NCBI GenBank assembly: GCA_934502905.1
Contig: CAKSVK010000011.1
Coordinates: 1 to 37,759 of the forward strand
Source: an uncultured Chitinophagaceae bacterium
GTDB taxonomy: Bacteria; Bacteroidota; Bacteroidia; Chitinophagales; Chitinophagaceae
Reading direction: 5' to 3'
DNA: 37,759 nucleotides
Positions 18,202 to 26,836 of this stretch are shown here, piece by piece. The stretch's first letter is position 1. Each line of letters opens with the position of its first letter. The notes beneath the pieces are model-generated. The model ran no database searches. It was not told the DNA's origin and was given only the letters and a program-made list of their open reading frames with translations. The position numbers and the translations under genes were made by a program.

Positions 18202-20145
18202 ATGAGAAAGTTGGTTACTATATTCCTGCTATACATCTTATGTGTAAAAGCCGGGTCGCAAACCCTTATGAATAAGGATAGCCTGCTCCGTCTCCTGCCA
18301 AATGCCAGGCAGGATACGGCGCTGTTGCATCTTTACATCAACATCGGGCAGCAATATGAACTGGATGAACCTGAAAAAGCAAAAGACTGGTATCGTAAGG
18401 CAAAACTGCTCAGTGAAGAAATTGCATATCCGCGGGGTTTCATAAAGTATGCAACAAATTATACCGCCGTCCTGAACCAGGAAGCAAAGTTTGATTCTTC
18501 ATTAGCCATCAACAGGCAGGCACTGGAAGTGTCGCATAAATTGAATGACCAACGGCTTATCGGAATAAATATGGCCAATGTCGGCAACGTATTTCAGTAT
18601 ATGGGGATATATGACAGTGCTGCCTATTACTACGAAAGAAGTAAGCCTTTTTTTGAGCGGGCCGGCGATAAAAATTCGCAGGCAAGGCTTGACGACCAGT
18701 TACAAAACCTTTACAACAACCTTCGCCAACACAAGAAAGCGATACAACATGGTGAATCGGCGCTGGCTTATTTTCGCACCACGGACGATGCAATTTCCCT
18801 CGGCCATGTACTGTTAAACCTGGGAAATAATTACAGCAATGCGCTACAGTTTGACAAGGCCCACGATGCTTATCGAGAAGCATTGGCTGTAGCAAAAAAA
18901 ACAAGCTATAAGCGATTAGAATTATCCGCCCTGGAAAGCATGGGAGACCTGCTCATGAAACAATCGAAAATGGATAGCCTGAAGTTTTATTATGAGCCAG
19001 CACTCAGACTAAGCAGGGAAATCAATGACAAAGAAGCCGAGAGTGTTGCGAACAGGGGGCTGGGCTTACATTATTTATTTACAAAATCGTACAGCCTGTC
19101 AAAACATTATCTTGAAGAAGCACTCGCCATTTCCGAAAAAAACGGGTTACAGATGGAGCTCATAAAAAATATGAACGCCATCAGCAGCATATATTTTGCA
19201 ATGCAAAAGCCGGGAGAAGGAGAAAAATACCTGCAACAAAGCACCCGGTTACGAGATAGCCTTGCCGATGATGAGATGCGGAACAAAGTTGTGCAGCTTG
19301 AGAAGTTATACGAGACTCAAAAAAAAGAAACCCATATAAAATTACAGCAAGAACAGATCAAACAAAAGAACACACTAAACTACATCCTTTTCGGTAGTGC
19401 TATCGTCCTGGTTATCATTTCTTTATTGGGTTACCGCAATTACCACGACAAACAAAAACTGCAGCAGGCAAGAATAGACGAATTGGAAACCGAGAAACAC
19501 CTCACCGCCACCGAAGCCGTACTCAAGGGCGAAGAGCAGGAACGCACCCGTCTTGCCAAAGACCTGCATGACGGACTGGGCGGCATGTTAAGCGGTATTA
19601 AATACTCATTTCAAAATATGAAAGAAAATCTTATTCTCACACCGGAAAATGCGCAGGCATTTGAGCGCAGCATTGATATGCTTGACAGCTCTATCAAAGA
19701 AATGCGCCGGGTGGCACATAACATGATGCCTGAAATGCTGGTTAAATATGGGCTTAATGTGGCATTGAAAGAGTTTTGTAACGAAATAAACCGTAACGGA
19801 GTGGTGAAGACTACCTACCAATCTATTGGAATGGACGAAATAACAGTAGAGCAAACTACGGCAGTAACGGTTTATCGCATCATACAGGAGCTTGCACACA
19901 ATGCGATTAAGCATGCCAATGCCCAAAACTTATTGGTGCAGGTACATGCCTCAGCGCAGGAAAGAATGCTGTCGGTAACAGTAGAAGACGACGGCAAGGG
20001 GTTTGATACCACTTTGATACAAAATGCGCAAGGCATCGGCTGGAGTAATGTCCAAAACCGGATAGACTTCCTTAAAGGAAAAATCGACCTGAATTCAGCG
20101 CCCCATAAAGGCACTTCTGTATTAATAGAGATACCCCTGTCATGA
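18202..20145 (+). CDS. TPR-containing sensor histidine kinase (HisKA_3)
   Basis: This 647-aa kinase has a signal peptide (RKLVTIFLLYILCVKAGSQ) and a periplasmic array of TPR-like helical repeats from about 40 to 350 (for example GHVLLNLGNNYSNALQFDKAHDAYREAL). A coiled-coil stretch, one membrane segment at about 392-411 and a second coiled coil come next. The DHp domain has the phospho-acceptor H456 in RLAKDLHDGLGGMLSG. HATPase_c follows with ELAHNAIKHANAQ, DDGKGFD and GIGWSNVQNRIDFL. It should sense a periplasmic protein or envelope signal through the TPRs. The stop overlaps the start of the response regulator, so the two form one unit, and the secreted-protein operon is divergent. Confidence 0.92.
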   Translation: MRKLVTIFLLYILCVKAGSQTLMNKDSLLRLLPNARQDTALLHLYINIGQQYELDEPEKAKDWYRKAKLLSEEIAYPRGFIKYATNYTAVLNQEAKFDSSLAINRQALEVSHKLNDQRLIGINMANVGNVFQYMGIYDSAAYYYERSKPFFERAGDKNSQARLDDQLQNLYNNLRQHKKAIQHGESALAYFRTTDDAISLGHVLLNLGNNYSNALQFDKAHDAYREALAVAKKTSYKRLELSALESMGDLLMKQSKMDSLKFYYEPALRLSREINDKEAESVANRGLGLHYLFTKSYSLSKHYLEEALAISEKNGLQMELIKNMNAISSIYFAMQKPGEGEKYLQQSTRLRDSLADDEMRNKVVQLEKLYETQKKETHIKLQQEQIKQKNTLNYILFGSAIVLVIISLLGYRNYHDKQKLQQARIDELETEKHLTATEAVLKGEEQERTRLAKDLHDGLGGMLSGIKYSFQNMKENLILTPENAQAFERSIDMLDSSIKEMRRVAHNMMPEMLVKYGLNVALKEFCNEINRNGVVKTTYQSIGMDEITVEQTTAVTVYRIIQELAHNAIKHANAQNLLVQVHASAQERMLSVTVEDDGKGFDTTLIQNAQGIGWSNVQNRIDFLKGKIDLNSAPHKGTSVLIEIPLS

Positions 20146-20756
20146 AAACAAAACTCTTCATCGTTGATGACCACTACATGGTGATAGAAGGTATCCGTTC
20201 GTTATTGCAGACCGAAAAGGATATAGAATGGACAGGGCATGCCATGAACGCTTCGTCCTGTTTTGCATTTCTGAAACAAAACCAACCCGATGTGATACTG
20301 ATGGATATAAATCTTCCGGATATGAGTGGCGTGGATTTATGCAAGGAGGTAAAACAACTATACCCGTTGATCAATATATTAGGATTGAGCACTTTTAACC
20401 AGCAACATGTTATCCGCAATATGATGGATAACGGGGCCTCAGGTTATGTATTGAAAAACGCTACCAGGCAAGAGCTGCTTACGGCTATTACTACGGTAAG
20501 ACTGGGAAAAACCTTCCTGAGCTTTGAGGCTGTACAATCGCTCCGTGAAATGACAACCGAAGTTCCTGTCATCTCACGCCGTGAGAAAGAAGTGCTGCAG
20601 CTTATTGCCGAAGGTTTCACTAATGCTGAAATAGCTTCAAAACTTTCTATCAGCATCCCAACCGTAAACACACACCGGAAAAGCCTGATTGAAAAATTCG
20701 ATGCGGCTAACACGGCTGTGCTAATAGGCAAGGCAATAAAAAATGGGATAATATAG
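20142..20756 (+). CDS. LuxR/NarL-family response regulator
   Basis: This 204-aa protein has an N-terminal receiver domain with the acidic pair in FIVDDHYMV, the phospho-accepting D55 in VILMDINLPDMSG and the conserved Lys in GYVLKNA. The C-terminal LuxR helix-turn-helix reads SRREKEVLQLIAEGFTNAEIASKLSISIPTVNTHRKSL. Its ATG overlaps the kinase stop (ATGA), so translation is coupled and it is almost certainly the cognate partner of the TPR histidine kinase. A likely target is the divergent operon of exported proteins; this is inferred from position only. Confidence 0.95.
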   Translation: MKTKLFIVDDHYMVIEGIRSLLQTEKDIEWTGHAMNASSCFAFLKQNQPDVILMDINLPDMSGVDLCKEVKQLYPLINILGLSTFNQQHVIRNMMDNGASGYVLKNATRQELLTAITTVRLGKTFLSFEAVQSLREMTTEVPVISRREKEVLQLIAEGFTNAEIASKLSISIPTVNTHRKSLIEKFDAANTAVLIGKAIKNGII

Positions 20757-20910
20757 CACTAACGTGCCCCCAAATCCTCCCCTGGATGTCAACAACCCCA
20801 AATGCGTATTTTTTAGCGAACTTCACTGTGTCGCTTATTTTTAATAAAAGTATTTCATGCCCTTCAGATCACAGGTTTTTGTGTGCTTTCGTCGCTGTTT
20901 TTACCTGTTT

Positions 20911-22233
20911 TTAATTATTTACCGCGCTTAATTTAGCCGAAATATCCTTTGCGGGAAAAAACAGCAATTGCTTTCCCGATTTCCGGTATTCCATCAGGCC
21001 TGCATTTACTAAATAGTTAAGATCGTTACGGGCTGTTTGGTTGCTCACGCGAAACCATTGTTCCAGCTTATTAACGGTAAAGCTGGAGTGCGCGTCATGA
21101 AGTATTTCCTGGAGAATTTGTACCTGGCGTTCATTGAAATTACTGTGGCGGAGCAATTCGAAGGTTTGCTTTTTTTCTTTGGTTTTCCTGTCAATATATT
21201 GCTTCAGGTCCTTCAGCGCGGTTTTAATGCATTGAAGGTTATAGAGAACAAAATAGGTAAGATCATTATCATCAATTTCTGTATGCAGGTATGCTCTTGC
21301 ATATTGTGCTTTTGCATTCAGTATCACTCTTGAAACCGACATGTATTCTATCAGCCAGTAGCCTTTGCGAAGCAGATACCAATAAAACAGGGTCCGGGCC
21401 GTTCTTCCGTTGCCATCTGCAAACGGATGGATATATCCGATCAGGAAGTGGAGGATGATACCCCTCACAACAGGATGGATAAAGAAATTAAATTTTTGCT
21501 GATCATTAGCAAAGCGACAAAACAAACTCATCAGTTCCGGAAGCTCTTCATATGGCGGAGGGCGATGAACAATTTCTCCTGTTCCTGCATCCACTACATG
21601 TATGTTATCATCTGTTCTGAAAGCGCCTTCATCGGTTTGCCGGGTCAGGGTATGTTTTGTGATAATGCTGTGAAGTATCAGGATGTTTTGTTCTGTTATC
21701 GGTTGATGCTTGTTCTCAACGATCCATTTCATGGCTTCGTAGTTGTTAAGGATCATCTGCTCCGATTCATTGCGGGGTTTCCTGCTGGTCTCCAGCATCT
21801 CTTTGGCCAGCTTGCGCGTGGTAACAGCGCCCTCCAGTTGCGATGAGGCAATAGCTTCTTCCATTAATGAGCTGAGCAGGTACCGCTCTTTTTCCTGGGC
21901 CGGCACAATCCCTTCTCCCTGTATGGTTCCCCCCAGGTTCATATCAAAATCGTGCAGATATTCCTGTATTAAAGAAGGAGTATTGAAACGAAACCTATAA
22001 GTGGAAGAAAAGTTAAACCGATTGTTCCTGCGGCTTGTTTTTACAATTGCCCAAAGCCTTTGAGGGTCATAATTCCATTCTTTGGCAATATATTTCCATT
22101 TATCCCAATAAGGATATTCATTATTGTCGGTTTCAAACAGCTCCGAAAACTTTCGCAGGGTTACAAGTTCATCCAATGCCTTCCCATAGTCAAAGTCTTC
22201 CGGGATAGCTGGCGGAGTTTCCGGTATCTTCAT
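20911..22233 (-). CDS. Class II Fic-domain AMPylase with C-terminal winged helix
   Basis: This 440-aa Fic protein should transfer AMP (or another nucleotide group) from NTP to target hydroxyl groups. The catalytic loop HPFADGNGRTAR starts at H269 and is intact. An N-terminal inhibitory helix carries S130-x-x-x-E134-G (in SSQLEG), the motif of class II Fic proteins whose Glu blocks productive ATP binding, so the enzyme is expected to be autoinhibited. The C-terminal 80 residues look like a winged helix (RQVQILQEIL, FRVSNQTARNDLNYLVNAGLM), as in other Bacteroidota Fic proteins. No antitoxin gene is adjacent. The region just upstream is packed with CCTAA half-sites, consistent with autoregulation by the winged helix. 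Confidence 0.92.
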   Translation of the reverse strand: MKIPETPPAIPEDFDYGKALDELVTLRKFSELFETDNNEYPYWDKWKYIAKEWNYDPQRLWAIVKTSRRNNRFNFSSTYRFRFNTPSLIQEYLHDFDMNLGGTIQGEGIVPAQEKERYLLSSLMEEAIASSQLEGAVTTRKLAKEMLETSRKPRNESEQMILNNYEAMKWIVENKHQPITEQNILILHSIITKHTLTRQTDEGAFRTDDNIHVVDAGTGEIVHRPPPYEELPELMSLFCRFANDQQKFNFFIHPVVRGIILHFLIGYIHPFADGNGRTARTLFYWYLLRKGYWLIEYMSVSRVILNAKAQYARAYLHTEIDDNDLTYFVLYNLQCIKTALKDLKQYIDRKTKEKKQTFELLRHSNFNERQVQILQEILHDAHSSFTVNKLEQWFRVSNQTARNDLNYLVNAGLMEYRKSGKQLLFFPAKDISAKLSAVNN

Positions 22234-22240
22234 ATTTGTC

Positions 22241-22311
22241 CCTAATTTATCCTAAAATTAGGAATAAAATTCATTTTCCCCTAATTTTTGTTCATTTTAG
22301 GAGCAATTAGG
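22241..22311. promoter_or_regulatory. Array of CCTAA / TTAGG half-sites at the fic promoter
   Basis: Within 71 bp there are six half-sites: CCTAATTT at 22241, the near-palindrome CCTAAAATTAGG at 22251-22262 (two overlapping half-sites), CCTAATTT at 22280, ATTTTAGG at 22294 and CAATTAGG at 22304. They fill nearly the whole space between the fic start and the glpK stop. Such density in both orientations suggests an operator for a DNA-binding protein, possibly the Fic protein's own winged helix. Confidence 0.6.
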
Positions 22312-22314
22312 AAA

Positions 22315-23808
22315 TCAATGTTCTGCCCACACCTGGGCGGCTTTTATGGCTCTTGCCCAGTCTTTTGCCAGCTTATTCTGTGTTACTTCCGGCATTTGGG
22401 GAGTAAATGCTTTGTTCATTTTCCATTGAGAATGAATTTCTTCCGTATCCTTCCAGTAACCTACTGCCAGTCCTGCAAGGTAAGCCGCACCGAGGGCAGT
22501 GGTCTCGGTTATTTCCGGGCGGACCACCCGGGTATTCAGCATATCGCTCTGGAACTGCATCAGCAAATCGTTGGCGGTAGCGCCGCCATCCACCCTCAGC
22601 TCCGTAATGTCTATCCCCGCATCCGCCTGCATGGCTTTCAGCACATCCATGGTCTGGTAGGCAATACTTTCAATTGAGGCCCTGGCAATATGCGCAGCTG
22701 TTGTTCCACGGGTCATGCCTACCATCGTACCGCGTACATGCTGGTTCCAGTAGGGAGCGCCCAAACCCGCAAAAGCCGGTACAAAGTATACGCCGTCGTT
22801 ATCCTCGGCTTTTAATGCCAGCGCCTCCACGTCTGCCGACGACTTGATAATACCCAGTCCATCCCTGAGCCATTGTACCACCGCGCCGGCAATGAACACG
22901 CTACCCTCAAGCGCATAATGCGTAATACCGTTCAGCTTCCAGGCTATGGTTGTCAGCAGGTTATTTTGAGAAGGCACCGCTTTTTCACCGGTATTCATCA
23001 GCATAAAGCAGCCGGTGCCATAGGTATTTTTTATCATACCCGGCCGGGTACACATTTGCCCGAACAGGGCCGATTGCTGGTCGCCCGCCAGGGAAGCGAT
23101 AGGTATATTATATGCCGAAATAATATTCTGGGTTTCGCCGTACACCTCGCTGTTGCTGCGCACCTGAGGCAGCATATTGCCCGGTATGTCAAACAACCGT
23201 TCCAGCTCGCCGTCCCATTGCCCGGTGTGGATGTTCAGCAGCATAGTGCGGGAAGCATTGGATACATCCGTAGCATGCACCTTCCCTTTTGTGAGGTTCC
23301 AGAGCAGCCAGGTGTCGATAGTGCCAAAGCAGAGCTCTCCGTTTTCCGCCTTTTTGCGGGCGCCTTCCACGTTATCCAGGATCCATTTTACTTTGGTAGC
23401 AGAGAAATAGGCATCGATTACCAGCCCGGTTTTTCCCTGGATCAGCCCGGCTTTACCTTCTTTTTTCAGCGCATCGCAATAAGCCGCGGTCCGGCGGTCC
23501 TGCCACACAATCGCGTTATAAACGGGTTTGCCGGTGGCACGCTCCCATACTACGGTCGTTTCCCTTTGATTGGTGATACCGATGGCAGCGATATTTTCGG
23601 CCGAAAGCCCGGCTTTTGATATGGCTTCTGCTGCCACCCCCAGCTGTGTGCTCCATATTTCGTTGGGGTCATGCTCCACCCAGCCCGGTTTCGGGAAGAT
23701 CTGGCGGAACTCTTTTTGAGCGGTACAAATAGCCGTCCCCTGCTTATCGAAAATAATGGCTCTTGAACTGGTGGTACCCTGGTCGAGGGCAAGAATGTAT
23801 TTTGACAT
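22315..23808 (-). CDS. glpK: Glycerol kinase
   Basis: This FGGY-family kinase is 497 aa from the ATG that gives [17 protein letters not shown]. Two extra codons from a TTG are rejected. It phosphorylates glycerol to sn-glycerol 3-phosphate in the cytoplasm. The phosphate-binding loop [33 protein letters not shown] and the C-terminal [20 protein letters not shown] and [16 protein letters not shown] signatures are all present, and the length matches the family. No glpF or glpD lies nearby. The gene reads towards fic, with its stop at the edge of the CCTAA array. Confidence 0.97.
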   Translation of the reverse strand: MSKYILALDQGTTSSRAIIFDKQGTAICTAQKEFRQIFPKPGWVEHDPNEIWSTQLGVAAEAISKAGLSAENIAAIGITNQRETTVVWERATGKPVYNAIVWQDRRTAAYCDALKKEGKAGLIQGKTGLVIDAYFSATKVKWILDNVEGARKKAENGELCFGTIDTWLLWNLTKGKVHATDVSNASRTMLLNIHTGQWDGELERLFDIPGNMLPQVRSNSEVYGETQNIISAYNIPIASLAGDQQSALFGQMCTRPGMIKNTYGTGCFMLMNTGEKAVPSQNNLLTTIAWKLNGITHYALEGSVFIAGAVVQWLRDGLGIIKSSADVEALALKAEDNDGVYFVPAFAGLGAPYWNQHVRGTMVGMTRGTTAAHIARASIESIAYQTMDVLKAMQADAGIDITELRVDGGATANDLLMQFQSDMLNTRVVRPEITETTALGAAYLAGLAVGYWKDTEEIHSQWKMNKAFTPQMPEVTQNKLAKDWARAIKAAQVWAEH

Positions 23809-24273
23809 CAGCAATCCTTTTGGATGAAGATACAGATTCGCAGAAAATTAGCCTAAGCAACTATTCTTCGCAGGCGAGGAAAGGACCGGCTACAAGTGGG
23901 AAAACAATCTTATTGAACGATAAAGGTTTAAATATTTGAGATTGCCTCTCCCACCTACGGACAGATACCAATAATGCGCTACACAAGTCGCTGATGATCA
24001 ATAAATTAAAAAAAGTTGATGATTTCTGAATGTTCAGGGTGGGAAGGTTGCGTGTCCCCACGCGTCATTAGATACAGATTGAATTTATCAGTGAAACCTG
24101 TATAGAACAAAACCTGAACTATATTCACCGAAGGTAAATACTCTTCTCTTCATTAAGTCTTCCGGTATCTTATATAGTTATCATATGACCAGCCCTGTTA
24201 CATACCTGCCTCAAAATAGTCTGTCCCTCATTGCTGTTTTATGTATCTTTGCAGTATAAATTTATAGTGTAAT
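23809..24273. other. 465-bp non-coding region with a stem-loop between glpK and nfu
   Basis: No credible gene was found. The most structured part is 23896-23954, where GTGGGA...CAATCT pairs with AGATTG...TCCCAC to make an imperfect stem-loop of two 6-bp helices. The 66-codon minus-strand frame across it (23861-24061) has no recognisable domain. AGATACAGATT occurs twice, near 23827 and 24069. The right end contains the nfu promoter. Confidence 0.45.
24244..24251 (+). promoter_or_regulatory. -7 promoter box for nfu
   Basis: TATCTTTG is a full match to the TAnnTTTG -7 consensus, 22 bp before the ATG at 24274. No well-spaced TTG -33 box was seen. Confidence 0.55.
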
Positions 24274-24870
24274 ATGATAAGGACAGGTAACCCGGTTATC
24301 AGCATCTATACAGAGATGACGCCTAACCCGGAAACAATGAAATTTGTTGCCAACAAATTATTGTACCCTGGGAAAAGCATTGATTTCCCGGATGCAGAAG
24401 CTGCAAAACCTTCTCCATTGGCCCAGGAGCTTTTCGGGTATCCCTTTATTAAAGCGGTTTTTATCGCCAGCAATTTCGTTACGCTCACAAAAACCAGCGA
24501 AACGGAATGGCAGGATGTGATCCCCTCTATCAGGCAGTTTTTGAAAGACTACCTGGAAGAAGGTAAGCCGGTGATCAATGAAGACGAAGTGGTAACCATC
24601 AAGCCGGAAGCATCCAACGCTATCAGCGCCGATGACGATGATGTGGTAAAACGTATTAAAGAAATACTGGACAATTATGTAAAGCCGGCCGTGGAAATGG
24701 ATGGCGGCGCTATCCAGTTCAAAAGCTACGACGACGGCGTGGTAAACCTGATGCTGCAGGGGTCCTGCTCAGGATGCCCTTCCTCCATGATCACATTGAA
24801 GAGCGGCATCGAGGGTATGATGAAAAGAATGATCCCTGAAGTAAAGGAAGTGGTGGCAGAAGCTGAATAA
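24274..24870 (+). CDS. Nfu-type Fe-S cluster scaffold/carrier (NifU C-domain protein)
   Basis: This 198-aa cytoplasmic protein has an N-terminal Nfu_N domain (SIYTEMTPNPETMKFVANKLL, about residues 10-95) and a C-terminal NifU domain (about 125-195). The cluster-binding CxxC is C165-S-G-C168 within LQGSCSGCPSS, preceded by VKPAVEMDGGAI. It should carry 4Fe-4S clusters from the assembly system to client enzymes. The two domains are joined by an acidic linker. The gene is monocistronic, with a -7 box upstream and a strong hairpin terminator 21 bp downstream. No other isc or suf genes are in the window. Confidence 0.94.
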   Translation: MIRTGNPVISIYTEMTPNPETMKFVANKLLYPGKSIDFPDAEAAKPSPLAQELFGYPFIKAVFIASNFVTLTKTSETEWQDVIPSIRQFLKDYLEEGKPVINEDEVVTIKPEASNAISADDDDVVKRIKEILDNYVKPAVEMDGGAIQFKSYDDGVVNLMLQGSCSGCPSSMITLKSGIEGMMKRMIPEVKEVVAEAE

Positions 24871-24891
24871 CCAATTTTTATTTCTGTATAT

Positions 24892-24919
24892 AAAAAGGAA
24901 CCTATGGGTTCCTTTTTTT
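24892..24919. terminator. Bidirectional intrinsic terminator
   Basis: AAAAAGGAACC and GGTTCCTTTTT pair perfectly around a TATG loop, followed by a 7-T run on the plus strand and 5 Ts when read on the minus strand. It ends the nfu transcript and probably also the minus-strand transcript of the glycoside hydrolase and transporter remnant. Confidence 0.92.
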
Positions 24920-24923
24920 CTTA

Positions 24924-25253
24924 TCAGTCACCGGAAGCATTCCTGCCACGTCTCCAGCTGTTTTCTATTTCCACCAGTGCTTTTTGCTTTGTTTCCGGTA
25001 CCCATACCAGTGAAAAAACAAAGAGAATGGCGCTGCTCAGCATAAATAACCAGAACGTATAAGCGCCGCCAAGGATTTCCGGCAGCCGGGGCATCAGCTG
25101 TGTGATCAGCAGTACGCCTATCTGCAGGATGACAGTGGCTACCGACATGGCAAGCCCGGACTGGCAGCTGAAAAATGGAAGCAATTTGTTCCCTAATGCA
25201 GGCGGGAAATTATGACAGCATACCACTGCTACTGCTTCCCGGTAACATCGCAA
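24924..25253 (-). pseudogene. C-terminal remnant of an MFS sugar transporter
   Basis: The frame encodes the last portion of a sugar-porter MFS protein: SGLAMSVATVILQIGVLLITQL, GGAYTFWLFMLSSAILFVFS and the terminal signature VPETKQKALVEIENSW. The rest of the transporter (about ten membrane segments) is missing. The first 40 codons do not look transporter-like except for NFPPALGNK, which resembles the FP...RG loop before helix 11, apparently broken by extra residues. The frame opens immediately after the stop of the glycoside hydrolase gene, with only a TTG as start. It is best read as a deletion remnant. Confidence 0.75.
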
Positions 25254-26798
25254 CTATTTCGCCAGCTCCCACCTGTTCTCCAGGCTGTGGTATACAAGCT
25301 GGTGAACGGGACTGACAACGCTTTCCATATTATTGGAATCCACCACCGTGAATGCAAAATATACACAATTGTTTACGGACTTGACAAGACTCGCAACATC
25401 CATATGGTAATCAGTCGTGTTGGTGAGCATAGGAATGACCCGCGCCGGGGCCTTTGCTGACACGTCGTAATTATCCCGTGAATCAAATACATACATTACC
25501 AGCTTCCGTATTTTTCTTTCCGGGTTGTTGCCGGTAATTTTTATGACCAGCGAATCCGTACCTTTTTGATCCATGGAAGTAATAACGGGCGGAAGGGGAG
25601 CAATGCTGTCTATCCAGCGCATCGGCGGTATCAGCGCCGGGTATCTATAATAATTATTCTGCAGGCTGTCGCTCCACCCGTTGGGATTGGAGACAAAAGA
25701 TTTAGAGCTGAAGTATACCTGTCCCTGGATCGTCGGGTATTTGCGGCTATCCTGTATTTGCAGCGGGATGATATTGGTATCGCGCCAGCGGGTGTTGCTG
25801 CCGGCCTTGTACACGCCCAGTCCTATATAGCAATGCCGCCCATAGGAATGATGGGCCCACCAATCCACCAGTACCTCGTAAGGCGCTGCGCGGTGCCCGT
25901 GCTCCCAGTACAGTTGGGGAACCACATAGTCAATATACCCTTCCCTCAGCCACAGCAGGATGTCGGCATACAGGTCATCGTAATTTGTTTGGCCCGCTGT
26001 TGTTTCGCTGCCCAGGCTGTCCAGGCTTTTATTGCGCCAAACGCCAAAAGGGCTGATGCCAAACCGGCATTCGGGCTTTTCTTCCTTAATAGCGCGGCTC
26101 AGCTTTACAATGATGGAGTCCACATTACTTCTCCGCCAGTCATCTCTTGATAATCCTTTTCCGTACTTCGCATAGGTCTTCCCGTCGGGAAACTCACGGT
26201 TAGGGATACGGTACGGGTAAAAATAATCGTCAAAATGAAGCGCATCCACATCGTAGCGTTTCACGATATCCCTTATCACCTTCACCACAAAGTTTTGCGC
26301 TTCCCTGTTCCCGGGATCGAAATACCTTTTGCCGCCATAGGACAGGAACCAGTCCGGCCGCTTTCTCGTAATATGATTGGGTGCAATGGAAGATTTTCCG
26401 ATCGTCATCTCGGCCCTGTAAGGATTACACCAGGCATGAAATTCCAGCCCCCTTTTATGCGCTTCTTCGATCATGAACTTGAGAGGATCATAATAAGGAT
26501 TGGGCGCTTTTCCCTGCCTGCCCGTCAGCCACTCGCTCCAGGGTTCATGCTCCGAAGGATAAAAAGCGTCTGCAGCAGGACGTATCTGCATGACAATGGC
26601 GTTCATCCCGTTTTTTACATGCATATCCAGCAACTCAATATATTCCGCTTTTTGCTTCTCGGTATCAAAGTTGCCTTTTGTAGGCCAGTCTATATTGGCA
26701 ACGGTGGCGATCCATGCAGCCCTGAACTCGTATTTAGGCTGGGCAAACCCTGACAAATAAAAAAAGAACATAAAAAAACAAATACAGAATATTCTCAT
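25254..26798 (-). CDS. GHL10-type (DUF187) glycoside hydrolase-like protein, secreted
   Basis: This 514-aa protein has a signal peptide (RIFCICFFMFFFYLSGFAQ). The DUF187/GHL10 TIM-barrel domain covers about residues 22-340 and starts with EFRAAWIATVANIDWPTKG. Other family signatures are GMNAIVMQIRPAADAFYPS, LEFHAWCNPYRA, YDVDALHFDDYFYPY, FGISPFGVWRN and VPQLYWEHG. The paired Asp in HFDDYF are candidate catalytic residues. A C-terminal all-beta part (about 400-505) resembles an Fn3-like module. It probably acts on a peptidoglycan-like or other glycan outside the cytoplasm. It follows the marR-type gene by 38 bp on the same strand, and a sugar-transporter remnant follows it directly. Confidence 0.88.
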   Translation of the reverse strand: MRIFCICFFMFFFYLSGFAQPKYEFRAAWIATVANIDWPTKGNFDTEKQKAEYIELLDMHVKNGMNAIVMQIRPAADAFYPSEHEPWSEWLTGRQGKAPNPYYDPLKFMIEEAHKRGLEFHAWCNPYRAEMTIGKSSIAPNHITRKRPDWFLSYGGKRYFDPGNREAQNFVVKVIRDIVKRYDVDALHFDDYFYPYRIPNREFPDGKTYAKYGKGLSRDDWRRSNVDSIIVKLSRAIKEEKPECRFGISPFGVWRNKSLDSLGSETTAGQTNYDDLYADILLWLREGYIDYVVPQLYWEHGHRAAPYEVLVDWWAHHSYGRHCYIGLGVYKAGSNTRWRDTNIIPLQIQDSRKYPTIQGQVYFSSKSFVSNPNGWSDSLQNNYYRYPALIPPMRWIDSIAPLPPVITSMDQKGTDSLVIKITGNNPERKIRKLVMYVFDSRDNYDVSAKAPARVIPMLTNTTDYHMDVASLVKSVNNCVYFAFTVVDSNNMESVVSPVHQLVYHSLENRWELAK

Positions 26799-26836
26799 GC
26801 CTACGTAGTTATTTAAACGGGAAACGGGTTAATAGA

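Noticed and set aside
23861..24061. 66-codon minus-strand ORF between glpK and nfu
   Set aside because: No domain or homology was recognised, and it runs across a stem-loop. It was kept only as part of the non-coding region.
22315..24870. Possible glycerol utilisation operon around glpK
   Set aside because: No facilitator, glycerol-3-phosphate dehydrogenase or regulator gene is adjacent; the neighbours are fic and the divergent nfu.
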